From Chromatiales bacterium (GTDB lineage Bacteria > Pseudomonadota > Gammaproteobacteria > UBA6429), in assembly GCA_027076405.1 (NCBI GenBank), contig JALTJN010000379.1, positions 79,843-143,842 on the forward strand: DNA of 64,000 bases. Direction: 5' to 3'. Below are positions 8,691-15,845 of this stretch, piece by piece. The notes under the pieces were generated by a model. It did not search any database. It had not been told where the DNA came from and worked only from the letters and a program-made list of their open reading frames with translations. The position numbers and the translations under genes were made by a program. Every line of letters starts with the position of its first letter. Positions within the stretch are counted from its first letter, which is position 1.

Positions 8691-10466
8691 ATGAGCACAG
8701 TAGAAGTAAAAGTTCCTGATATTGGTGATTTCGATTCAGTCGAAATAATTGAAGTACTGGTTGCGGTCGGCGATCAAGTTGCTGAAGAAGATTCATTAAT
8801 TACCGTTGAGTCAGATAAGGCGACGATGGAAATTCCATCGCCGGTATCGGGTACCGTGACGTCATTAAAAGTATCGGTTGGCGATTCCATTGCTGAAGGT
8901 TCTTTAATTTTAATGATGGAAACGGCCGGTGACACGCCTGTAGCAGAAGAACCTGTTAAAGAGGAAGTTGAATCTGCATCGGCTCAAGCTAAGGTTGAAG
9001 AATCAGTCCCTTCAGAAGCACCCGCTGCGGTTAGTTTTTCTGGTGATGTTGATGTATCAGCGGAAGTGGTTGTGCTAGGTTCTGGCCCGGGTGGTTACAC
9101 TGCAGCATTTCGTGCTGCCGATTTAGGAAAAAAAGTTGTTCTGATTGAAAAAGAAGAAGTACTTGGCGGTGTTTGCCTGAATGTGGGTTGTATTCCTTCT
9201 AAAGCTTTATTACACATTGCAGAAGTCGTGAGTGAAGCACCTGAACTTGCAGAAGCGGGTGTTACATTTAATAAGCCAAAGATAGATACAAATAAATTGC
9301 GTGCACATAAAGATGGTGTAATCGCTAAGCTAACCGGTGGCCTTAAAGCCATGGCCAAACAGCGTAAAGTTAAGACTGTTAATGGTTATGGGAAATTTAC
9401 CTCTGCAAATACAATCGAAGTTGAAGCAGAAGATGGTTCTAAAACGATAGTCGGTTTTGAAAACTGTATTATTGCAGCTGGTTCATCTGTCACCAAACTA
9501 CCCTTTATTCCATGGGAAGATGAGCGCGTATGGGATTCAACAGATGCACTTGAGTTGCATAATATTCCTAAACGTTTACTGGTCGTTGGTGGTGGTATTA
9601 TCGGTCTGGAAATGGCAACCGTTTATTCTGCACTGGGTGCAAATGTCACTGTTGTTGAGTTGAGCCCTGGTTTAATTCCAGGTGCAGATCGTGATCTGAT
9701 ACGTCCATTTGAAAGAGCTCTTAAATCACGCTACGAAAATATCTTTACCAAAACCAAAGTAACTGAACTGAAGCCGACTAAGAAGGGTATCGTGTGTAAG
9801 TTTGAAGGTGATAAAAAAGCACCGGAAGAAGATACTTTTGATAACGTATTAGTCGCAATTGGTCGTTCACCAAATGGCAAGTTAATTGACGCAGATAAAG
9901 CGGGTGTTGTTGTAAACGAGCAGGGCTTTATTCCGGTTGATAATCAGATGCGTACCAACGTTGATAATATTTTTGCGATTGGTGATGTTGTCGGTCAGCC
10001 AATGCTGGCACATAAAGCGACACATGAAGCAAAAATAGCAGCTGAAGTCATTGATGGACAGAAGCGATTCTTTGATGCGCGTGTCATTCCTTCTGTCGCT
10101 TACACTGATCCAGAAGTCGCCTGGGTGGGTAAAACAGAAGATGAGTTGAAAGCAGAAGGCGTGAAGTACGAGAAGGGGGCATTCCCATGGGCGGCAAGTG
10201 GTCGCGCCCTTTCTGTTGGTGCAACAACAGGCATGACCAAAGTACTTTATGATGCAGAAACACATCGTATGATTGGTGCAGGTATTCTAGGTAAAAATGC
10301 CGGTGAGTTAATCGCAGAAGCAGCATTAGCGATAGAAATGGGAGCAGAGATGGAAGACGTTGCTATGACCATTCATCCTCATCCAACACTTTCAGAAACA
10401 CTAAATTTTGCAACTGAAGTTGCTGAAGGCACCTGTACTGATATTTATATGCCGAAGAAGAAATAA
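8691..10466 (+). CDS. lpdA: Dihydrolipoyl dehydrogenase (E3) with N-terminal lipoyl domain
   Basis: 591 residues, about 115 longer than plain E3 because an N-terminal lipoyl domain (lipoyl Lys in ESDKATMEIPS) and an Ala/Glu/Pro linker are fused on. The flavoprotein part has the FAD motif VLGSGPGGYTAA, the redox disulfide GGVCLNVGCIPSK, the NAD motif VVGGGIIGLEMA and the C-terminal HPHPTLSET with the catalytic His. E3 reoxidises dihydrolipoamide with NAD+. Lipoyl-E3 fusions are known in several proteobacteria. It is last in the aceE-aceF-lpdA operon and is followed by a branched palindrome and a terminator. Confidence 0.97.
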   Translation: MSTVEVKVPDIGDFDSVEIIEVLVAVGDQVAEEDSLITVESDKATMEIPSPVSGTVTSLKVSVGDSIAEGSLILMMETAGDTPVAEEPVKEEVESASAQAKVEESVPSEAPAAVSFSGDVDVSAEVVVLGSGPGGYTAAFRAADLGKKVVLIEKEEVLGGVCLNVGCIPSKALLHIAEVVSEAPELAEAGVTFNKPKIDTNKLRAHKDGVIAKLTGGLKAMAKQRKVKTVNGYGKFTSANTIEVEAEDGSKTIVGFENCIIAAGSSVTKLPFIPWEDERVWDSTDALELHNIPKRLLVVGGGIIGLEMATVYSALGANVTVVELSPGLIPGADRDLIRPFERALKSRYENIFTKTKVTELKPTKKGIVCKFEGDKKAPEEDTFDNVLVAIGRSPNGKLIDADKAGVVVNEQGFIPVDNQMRTNVDNIFAIGDVVGQPMLAHKATHEAKIAAEVIDGQKRFFDARVIPSVAYTDPEVAWVGKTEDELKAEGVKYEKGAFPWAASGRALSVGATTGMTKVLYDAETHRMIGAGILGKNAGELIAEAALAIEMGAEMEDVAMTIHPHPTLSETLNFATEVAEGTCTDIYMPKKK

Positions 10467-10477
10467 GCGTACACGTC

Positions 10478-10559
10478 ATTCCGGGCGACCAGAACGTATA
10501 GAATACGTTGAGGGAATACTGACAATCCTCGAAGAGGATTATTAAGTGCGAGCCGGAAT
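10478..10559. repeat. Branched palindromic element downstream of lpdA
   Basis: An outer 7 bp perfect stem (ATTCCGG at 10478-10484 with CCGGAAT at 10553-10559) encloses two perfect hairpins: AACGTA/TACGTT (10493-10509) and AATCCTC/GAGGATT (10524-10540). As RNA it would fold into a small multi-branched structure in the 3' untranslated region of the pdh transcript. The outer CGTCATTCCGG...CCGGAATCC ends resemble intergenic repeats common in proteobacteria. Confidence 0.7.
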
Positions 10560-10561
10560 CC

Positions 10562-10590
10562 AAAAAAGGCGCTTCTATAAGCGCCTTTTT
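10562..10590 (+). terminator. Rho-independent terminator of the pdh operon
   Basis: Stem GGCGCTT (10568-10574) with AAGCGCC (10579-10585), loop CTAT, flanked by an A run and a T run, so it could act in both directions. It lies 96 bp after the lpdA stop. Confidence 0.9.
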
Positions 10591-10611
10591 GCATTGTGTT
10601 AGGGTATTTAT

Positions 10612-10893
10612 ATGAAACCTAAAACTGATGTTGTAATGACTGACATCATTCACAAAATTAAAGATACCTTCCCCTTTTCTCTAAGCGAAGACGAAATATG
10701 TGGGGACTCATGTACACACGGCTGTGCCAAAAATCTTTTAGACTATTTATATATGGAAATTACCGACTGGGAAGAACGTCTTGAAAATGGAGAAACTCCC
10801 AATTTTAAAGATATACAAAAAATAACTAAAACGAGTAAAAAGATATATCGGGCTCTGGAAAAAAATAATTTAGTGGGTAGTAATTCTGAATAA
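10612..10893 (+). CDS. Small cysteine-containing hypothetical protein
   Basis: 93 residues, soluble, no signal peptide. A cluster of three Cys in ICGDSCTHGCAKNLL (about 30-44) could bind a metal or Fe-S centre, or form disulfides. The C-terminal half is Lys-rich and helical (EITDWEERLENGE, then KKIYRALEKNN). I do not recognise the family. It starts 22 bp after the lpdA terminator, with TAGGG as a modest ribosome binding site, and codon use resembles its neighbours. Probably a real gene, function unknown. Confidence 0.65.
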   Translation: MKPKTDVVMTDIIHKIKDTFPFSLSEDEICGDSCTHGCAKNLLDYLYMEITDWEERLENGETPNFKDIQKITKTSKKIYRALEKNNLVGSNSE

Positions 10894-10921
10894 AAGAGGG
10901 GACTCCAGAGCCATTTAAATA

Positions 10922-10993
10922 TAATTATTCACTCTCTCACTATTCGCTTTTGCAAAACACTCGTCACAAAGTTTATCTTCAAGCTCTAACTCT
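10922..10993 (-). pseudogene. Broken copy of the small zinc-ribbon gene
   Basis: The reverse strand reproduces the C-terminal half of the gene at 12268-12396 (ELE.EDKLCDEC.AK.NS), but the N-terminal CPVC half is missing, an in-frame stop sits at its upstream edge and a 2 bp insertion shifts the last codons. It is therefore a gene fragment, probably left by the event that placed the lipoprotein cassette between the two copies. Confidence 0.8.
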
Positions 10994-10995
10994 TA

Positions 10996-11058
10996 AATAA
11001 ATGGGGTCAGAACACCTTATTCTCTAATATTAGAAACAATTGTGTCCTGACTCCAATT
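10996..11058. repeat. GGGGTCAGA inverted repeat (REP-like), left copy
   Basis: The left arm, about 10999-11015 (core TGGGGTCAGAACAC), and the right arm 11042-11058 (GTGTCCTGACTCCAATT) are complementary at about 14 of 17 positions, around a ~26 bp loop. The core AATAAATGGGGTCAGAA (10996-11012) recurs exactly at 12237-12253. Sequences with a GGGGTCAGA tip are familiar as REP-like elements associated with IS200-type (RAYT) transposases in gammaproteobacteria; no transposase is seen here. Confidence 0.7.
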
Positions 11059-11181
11059 ACACACTTTTAATTCAATAGAAATAAATCAATATACCCATAT
11101 CCTATTCAGGTTACGTTCAGGGATCCCTCGCTAATATACATAACAAGATATGAAGTTTGGGAACGATAAGGAGCTGCCGAT

Positions 11182-11790
11182 ATGTATACTCATATACGTC
11201 TATTATTAATTACATTGCTGATCAGCACTCTGACTGCTTGTGGGGGTGGTCACGATTCTACTTATTCAACGGGTATTGTGCAGTTAGACAACGATAATAG
11301 TTCGTTATCAATACGCGAATTTAATTTTTCACCTCTCGATCAATCGACATGGGGGGTTAACCAATTATCATCACCTTTACTCGCAGGTTTATCTTTTGAT
11401 ATTTCATCAGTACCAGTTGGTATTTATGATGCACGAGCGCTTGTTAATGGACTGTATAGTACCTATTCAACATATATTTATGATGTTCCTGTGATTGACG
11501 GGAGCGTAGTTACTGTGGTTTCAACCGATTCTGGCTATACAGGATCATTGAAGATAGTTAATGGAACGGTTGGTGCAAAAATAATTGGTCTTTATCTTTC
11601 TCCATCTACTTCATCCGTTTGGAGAGAAAACCAGATTGATTCTCAAATTGTGCCTTCAGGTTCAATGCATTTGTTTGATATTAATACTGGTTTATATGAT
11701 GTAAAAGTAGTTTGGGATGTTGGTCCTGATACTTTTTATTTTGATAAAAGTATTGAGTCATTATCATTATTAACATTGACTGTATCTTAA
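11182..11790 (+). CDS. Predicted lipoprotein with two internal repeats
   Basis: 202 residues. The N-terminus is a lipoprotein signal peptide with lipobox LTAC at about residue 20, then GGG. The mature part is rich in Ser, Thr and beta-strand patterns and contains two related units of roughly 80 residues: FNFSPLDQSTWGVNQLSSPL..VPVGIYDARALV and LYLSPSTSSVWRENQIDSQI..INTGLYDVKVVW. This SP..S.W..NQ..S....G.YD pattern suggests a duplicated beta-sandwich domain of a surface or periplasmic lipoprotein. AAGGAG lies 8 bp before the ATG. It is followed after 8 bp by a secreted-protein gene. Function unknown; it sits in a repeat-flanked cassette. Confidence 0.78.
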   Translation: MYTHIRLLLITLLISTLTACGGGHDSTYSTGIVQLDNDNSSLSIREFNFSPLDQSTWGVNQLSSPLLAGLSFDISSVPVGIYDARALVNGLYSTYSTYIYDVPVIDGSVVTVVSTDSGYTGSLKIVNGTVGAKIIGLYLSPSTSSVWRENQIDSQIVPSGSMHLFDINTGLYDVKVVWDVGPDTFYFDKSIESLSLLTLTVS

Positions 11791-11798
11791 AGAGGCGA

Positions 11799-12164
11799 AT
11801 GAATACTATGAAATACTTTAAAATGATCTTTGCTGCAGTATCTTTACTTATTTTTACAAATATTGTTATTGCCGGGAATCAAAGAACTCTTGCTAGTCCT
11901 AATGTTATTACTGAAGTAAGAAGCACAGAAGATAAAATTAATGATTCAAGCAATTTTACATCAATAAATCCGGGCGATAAGGTTGTGAAAATGTCTTCAG
12001 TTTCTTCAAGAGTTAAAAATGAAAGCGTTACAACACAAGTAACTGGAGTTATTCAATTGCAATCAAATAACAATGGTGTGAAATCAAATAACAAAGATGT
12101 AGTAAAAAAATATAATCGTTTTTCTAATATACAAGGGGAAAAGAAGAACAAGAGAAATATGTAG
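11799..12164 (+). CDS. Small secreted hypothetical protein
   Basis: 121 residues. A signal peptide ending near IVIAG (about residue 26) is followed by an Asn/Ser/Lys/Val-rich, low-complexity mature chain with no Cys and a basic tail (EKKNKRN). No domain recognised. It starts 8 bp after the lipoprotein stop with GAGGCG as ribosome binding site, so the pair is likely one operon. The Asn-rich composition differs from the housekeeping neighbours. An imperfect hairpin around 12197-12225 (CCCGT/ACGGG) follows and may end the transcript. Confidence 0.65.
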   Translation: MNTMKYFKMIFAAVSLLIFTNIVIAGNQRTLASPNVITEVRSTEDKINDSSNFTSINPGDKVVKMSSVSSRVKNESVTTQVTGVIQLQSNNNGVKSNNKDVVKKYNRFSNIQGEKKNKRNM

Positions 12165-12236
12165 TTAAAATTATTAACTCTTTAAGTATTTATCGAATAT
12201 CCCGTAATTGTACGGGGTATATTATAACTAATATTG

Positions 12237-12253
12237 AATAAATGGGGTCAGAA
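12237..12253. repeat. 17 bp direct repeat, right copy (GGGGTCAGA)
   Basis: Exact second copy of the 17 bases at 10996-11012. Together the two copies bracket the lipoprotein/secreted-protein pair. The right copy lies 14 bp beyond the stop of the intact zinc-ribbon gene. Confidence 0.85.
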
Positions 12254-12267
12254 TACATATATTGCAA

Positions 12268-12396
12268 TTATTCACTTTCACTATTTTCTTTTGCGTAACA
12301 CTCGTCACAAAGTTTATCTTCAAATTCTAACTCTTCATGATCCGGGATTGTTTTAATACCACATACCGGACAGTGTACTAATTCTGCTTCGGCCAT
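12268..12396 (-). CDS. Very small zinc-ribbon protein (42 aa)
   Basis: The reverse strand encodes 42 residues from an ATG at 12396 to TAA at 12268-12270. It has two CxxC pairs, HCPVCG (about residues 8-13) and LCDECY (about 29-34), separated by 17 residues, which is a minimal zinc ribbon. It is acidic (EELEFED) and soluble. AGGACG precedes the ATG. The gene lies 38 bp downstream of the MYG1-family gene on the same strand, so the two are probably co-transcribed. A decayed partial copy is at 10922-10993. Role unknown; tiny zinc ribbons are often RNA- or protein-binding. Confidence 0.75.
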   Translation of the reverse strand: MAEAELVHCPVCGIKTIPDHEELEFEDKLCDECYAKENSESE

Positions 12397-12434
12397 TATT
12401 TCGTCCTGTTATTTGTTAATATAAATGCTATTAG

Positions 12435-13304
12435 TTATTCATTAACTGCGATGGATGCCATTTTCATTGTGCTTTCAAATGATTCTGCACCAGCAATAAA
12501 TAAACCATTATGGCAAAACATGGCATCATCAATATCTGTTACTTCTTGAAGAGCATTATCGGACAAGCCTGCCCATTGTTTAGGGAGTGGTTTTCTGTCT
12601 TCGAATGAACCGAGTTCAACTGGGACTGTTTGAATTCTCCATTCGCCAGTCTGAGAGGGATAAACCACATATAAAGCCTCTTCAGATAAGGCGTGAACTG
12701 TTCTTTTCCACGGGGTATATTTTTCTAATACAACCACTCTTGGATCTTCTGCTTTATCAATCGCTTTCGCCACAATTTCTTTCGCACTAATGCCACCGTT
12801 TGCCGAGGCAATGAATCGTGTTAAAACGCGTGATGCAAAATCAACCGCTTCATCAAAACAGGCATCAAAGTCACTTTCTTCTTGCCAGGTCGGGTTAAAC
12901 ATTCCAATTGTTTGGCTGAGACTAATACCTTCAGAAACTCCTTTGACATGGCCACAGTCTATGGCATCAATGGTTGATACCAAACCAGAGTCAACCGCAT
13001 TTGCAACGTCCTGGTTGCCTTGGCATATTTCTACGCCATATTTCTGCCAAATTAAACCAAATGAAGAATAGGGAATACCATTTTCGCGCTCACCTGCACC
13101 ACCACGTTGATGATGATCAAAACGGTCTGATTCCGCGTCATACTCACCACCTACATCAATCACCATATCTGCTTTAGCGATAATCTCTAAATCACGTGTG
13201 CGAATGAGCTTAAATGAAGGGAATATGCTCTTAAGTGCAGCGATACTGAAAACATCATCTGCATGAAAATTACCGTTGTGGGTTACTATCGTTTTATCAG
13301 TCAT
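12435..13304 (-). CDS. MYG1 family (UPF0160) metal-dependent hydrolase-like protein
   Basis: 289 residues from the ATG at 13304. The N-terminus THNGNFHADDVFSIAAL and later VIDVGGEYD and RFDHHQRGG carry the His/Asp metal-binding pattern shared by MYG1 and DHH-type phosphoesterases. Eukaryotic MYG1 is described as a 3'-5' RNA exonuclease; the bacterial substrate is not established. A longer reading from a GTG at 13352 would add 16 residues that do not look like the family, so I prefer the ATG. It lies upstream of the tiny zinc-ribbon gene, possibly as a two-gene unit. Confidence 0.88.
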   Translation of the reverse strand: MTDKTIVTHNGNFHADDVFSIAALKSIFPSFKLIRTRDLEIIAKADMVIDVGGEYDAESDRFDHHQRGGAGERENGIPYSSFGLIWQKYGVEICQGNQDVANAVDSGLVSTIDAIDCGHVKGVSEGISLSQTIGMFNPTWQEESDFDACFDEAVDFASRVLTRFIASANGGISAKEIVAKAIDKAEDPRVVVLEKYTPWKRTVHALSEEALYVVYPSQTGEWRIQTVPVELGSFEDRKPLPKQWAGLSDNALQEVTDIDDAMFCHNGLFIAGAESFESTMKMASIAVNE

Positions 13305-13352
13305 TTGTTTTTCGTCATATAAGAAAGGGGTAAGAAGGTGCACCAGTGACAC

Positions 13353-13557
13353 GTTACTCTTTTGGAAATATTAAGGGGCGGATTCTATACGAAGATAGCG
13401 AATAAAAATAGCTGATTTGATATCACTAAATTGAATATCAGGGTGCAGCCCCAATTACTTTCTATTTAAACTTACTCGCGGTCGTTTTCTTTTTTGTGGA
13501 GAGCATCGGGGAAGGTGGTATGTTGAACCAGCTGGCAGTAATTTAATCTGTTTCTTT
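13353..13557. other. Intergenic region
   Basis: About 205 bp between two genes on the reverse strand. I see no gene, strong hairpin or recognisable site. Confidence 0.4.
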
Positions 13558-13923
13558 TTATTTCACCGGCTTAGCCGGCGTTTTGTTATTCTGGCTTGAT
13601 GAATAACCTGTTTTTTTCCCTTTTGAGCGGTCATTAAGATCTTCAGAGATTTTATTCGCGTGCTCTGTTACTTGATTTAATGTTCCCATCGTTAGACCTT
13701 TGATTTCGGATGAACCTTGTCCAACTACATACTGGTACCAGTTATCGCCGGCCATGCCATCGGGTGTGTCAATTTTTTCGATATTCATGACGTTGAATTT
13801 GAGCTTAATGACTTCTTTTTTAACTGCGGCAGGTTCACTTATTTCAGTATCAATTTCTTCTACCACTTTTACGTTGTCTTTTTTTTCAAACATTTTATTT
13901 ACCAAATTTTTAAGCATAAACAA
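13558..13923 (-). CDS. Hypothetical protein, charged termini
   Basis: 121 residues, no signal peptide. A Lys/Glu-rich N-terminus is followed by a short ordered-looking core (KLKFNVMNIEKIDTPDGMAGDNWYQYVVGQGSSEIKGLTMG), then a Lys/Ser/Asn-rich disordered tail. The core reads like a small domain, but I do not recognise a family. The gene stands alone, divergent from the cold-shock gene across about 520 bp. Moderate confidence that it is real, based on the coherent core. Confidence 0.6.
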   Translation of the reverse strand: MFMLKNLVNKMFEKKDNVKVVEEIDTEISEPAAVKKEVIKLKFNVMNIEKIDTPDGMAGDNWYQYVVGQGSSEIKGLTMGTLNQVTEHANKISEDLNDRSKGKKTGYSSSQNNKTPAKPVK

Positions 13924-14445
13924 GCACCAGTATTTATTACGTTATTTTTCAAAAGACAAGATAGGCTAATTGGCTTGCCGGATAGTTACAAAATTTAAGA
14001 TTACAATTTACTTATGCTTTCGCATAAGGTGGTCTGGACAGGAACTATTTACAAAGAATTCGTGGCTTACCAAGAGGGGGTTCTATGAAGAAAGACACCG
14101 ATCAGAGCGAGTCGTGTTTATGAACTAAAAACAGTGTAACAGATTTTAAGTCGACTCATTGAGCTTATATTCCCTAATGTGAAATGTATATAAGCCTAAA
14201 TAGGCAAATAAAGTGATTATTATCAGTATATATCTTAATTAACGACGATTTAGCTTGTAATACTCATATACAACCATATAATAAGGGTATGTGTATTTTT
14301 GTTGATTTAACAACAGGTATTACACAAACAATACATTTCATCCTAGGTTCTTGTCAGTAGCATTCTATTTTTCTCCTGTAAATTATCTCCGTAAGATTTG
14401 TAACACACTATTTATTTTTTATACTTTATTGAGGTAATTATTATT
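13924..14445. other. Long AT-rich leader/spacer before the cold-shock gene
   Basis: 520 bp without a normal gene. It holds a perfect 7 bp hairpin CTTATGC/GCATAAG with a TTTC loop (14011-14028), a small GCCTA/TAGGC hairpin near 14193-14204, and a 12-codon open frame (14085-14123) behind a strong GAGGGGG. Cold-shock genes often have long structured 5' untranslated regions that respond to temperature, so part of this region may be transcribed leader. Confidence 0.5.
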
Positions 14446-14646
14446 ATGGCTACAGGAACTGTTAAATGGTTTAACGACGCTAAAGGTTTTGGTTTTATCA
14501 CTCCGGACGACGGTAGTGCGGATGTTTTTGCACACTTTTCAGCTATCGCAAGTGATGGTTTTCGTTCACTGGCTGAAGGTCAGCAAGTAACGTTTGATAC
14601 AGAATCTGGTCCTAAAGGTCCACAGGCTGCAAACATCAAGATCTAA
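14446..14646 (+). CDS. Cold-shock domain protein, CspA family
   Basis: 66 residues, one cold-shock (OB-fold) domain. The RNP1-type motif [10 protein letters not shown] and RNP2-type motif DVFAHFSAI are intact, as is the start [13 protein letters not shown]. Such proteins bind single-stranded RNA or DNA and act as RNA chaperones. TGAGGT precedes the ATG. The gene is monocistronic with its own terminator and a long AT-rich upstream region. Which CspA paralogue it corresponds to cannot be told. Confidence 0.96.
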   Translation: MATGTVKWFNDAKGFGFITPDDGSADVFAHFSAIASDGFRSLAEGQQVTFDTESGPKGPQAANIKI

Positions 14647-14671
14647 ACGTTCTTAAGTTTGCGTTCTACTT

Positions 14672-14701
14672 AAAACCCTGCGACATGTCGCGGGGTTTTT
14701 T
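14672..14701 (+). terminator. Terminator of the cold-shock gene
   Basis: The GC-rich stem CCCTGCG / CGCGGGG around ACATGT is followed by TTTTTT. It lies about 25 bp after the stop codon. Confidence 0.92.
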
Positions 14702-14769
14702 GTTTTTAAAACAGGTAAAATAATTAATAAACGGTGCAGAGCCCTTTTCTATTTTTCTAGAGATTGTCT

Positions 14770-15804
14770 ATGAAATTTGTATGTTACACCGGTTGGGATC
14801 AGCTTCCCGATAGTGCTAATGAGCTTTTTGCTACAGAAGAGAAAACCAGTCTCTTTTTTTCGCGCCCGTGGTTTGAAAACCTGACAACCGCTGCGCTAGA
14901 TGAAAATGAATCAATGCTGCTGGCTTGCGTGGTGTCAGGGAGCAATGTCATGGCCATGTTGCCTTTGATGCAGTGTGGCAGCAATACCTGGTTCTCGCTT
15001 AAACATCGCTATACTTCTCTTTATGGTCTATTTCTGACTGAGCATCATCAACAAGAAGTCCTTACATGCCTGAGTGAGGGTTTAAGTCAGCTGCCAATTA
15101 AAGCTTTATTATTAGAGCCGGTTGCAGATGATGACAGTCATTTAAATGACTTCCAATATTTTATGGAAGTGGCCGGTTTTCGCTGTGATCTTACTTTTCG
15201 TCACTACAACTGGATCTATCGGGTGCAGGGGCAGTCATACAAAGATTATATGGCGGCGCGTCCTTCAAAGCTGCGTAATACGATCTCTCGTAAAAAACGT
15301 AAACTCGAACGTGAACACGACTATGATATTCAGCTTTTTACGTCTGATGACGTAGTGCAAAAAATGTCTGATTACTATGCGGTTTATGATGCGAGCTGGA
15401 AGGCAAGTGAACAGTATGTCGGTTTTTTAAATGGCATTGTTACGGGATTTTCAACGTTAGGCTGGTCACGACTGGCTATTCTTTATGTTAATGAGCAACC
15501 GGTCGCGGCACAGCTCTGGTTTGTTGCTCATCGTAAAGCGAATATCTTCCGTCTGTCTTATGATGAGGCATGGAGAAAATATTCGGTAGGTTCAATATTA
15601 ACCGGTTATTTGATGGAGTACGTGATTGATGTTGATAAGGTGGAGGAAATCGATTTCTTAACCGGTAATGATACTTATAAACAGGACTGGATGTCAGATC
15701 GCCGGGAACGTTTTGCTTTAAGTTGTATCAAAAATGTCGAGACAAAAGGCCGCTTTGAATTGTTTGTTGAATCACTCAAGAGTATGCTAAAAAAACAGAT
15801 GTAA
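14770..15804 (+). CDS. GNAT-fold acetyltransferase (BioF2/FemAB-like)
   Basis: 344 residues from the ATG at 14770 (a TTG at 14764 would add two). The architecture is a double GNAT-like fold. The C-terminal half contains the Acetyltransf_6/BioF2-type pattern: RNTISRKKRKLE, then YYAVYDASWKASEQY, VAAQLWFVAHRKANIFRLSYDE and a final DFLTGNDTYKQDWM. Relatives transfer acyl or aminoacyl groups onto polysaccharides, lipids or peptides; the substrate here is unknown. The patatin-like gene follows after 41 bp, so the pair may act together on a lipid or envelope component, which is inference only. Confidence 0.82.
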   Translation: MKFVCYTGWDQLPDSANELFATEEKTSLFFSRPWFENLTTAALDENESMLLACVVSGSNVMAMLPLMQCGSNTWFSLKHRYTSLYGLFLTEHHQQEVLTCLSEGLSQLPIKALLLEPVADDDSHLNDFQYFMEVAGFRCDLTFRHYNWIYRVQGQSYKDYMAARPSKLRNTISRKKRKLEREHDYDIQLFTSDDVVQKMSDYYAVYDASWKASEQYVGFLNGIVTGFSTLGWSRLAILYVNEQPVAAQLWFVAHRKANIFRLSYDEAWRKYSVGSILTGYLMEYVIDVDKVEEIDFLTGNDTYKQDWMSDRRERFALSCIKNVETKGRFELFVESLKSMLKKQM

Positions 15805-15845
15805 TCATATTACTTTATATCACTAACTATCAATAACTGAACATA

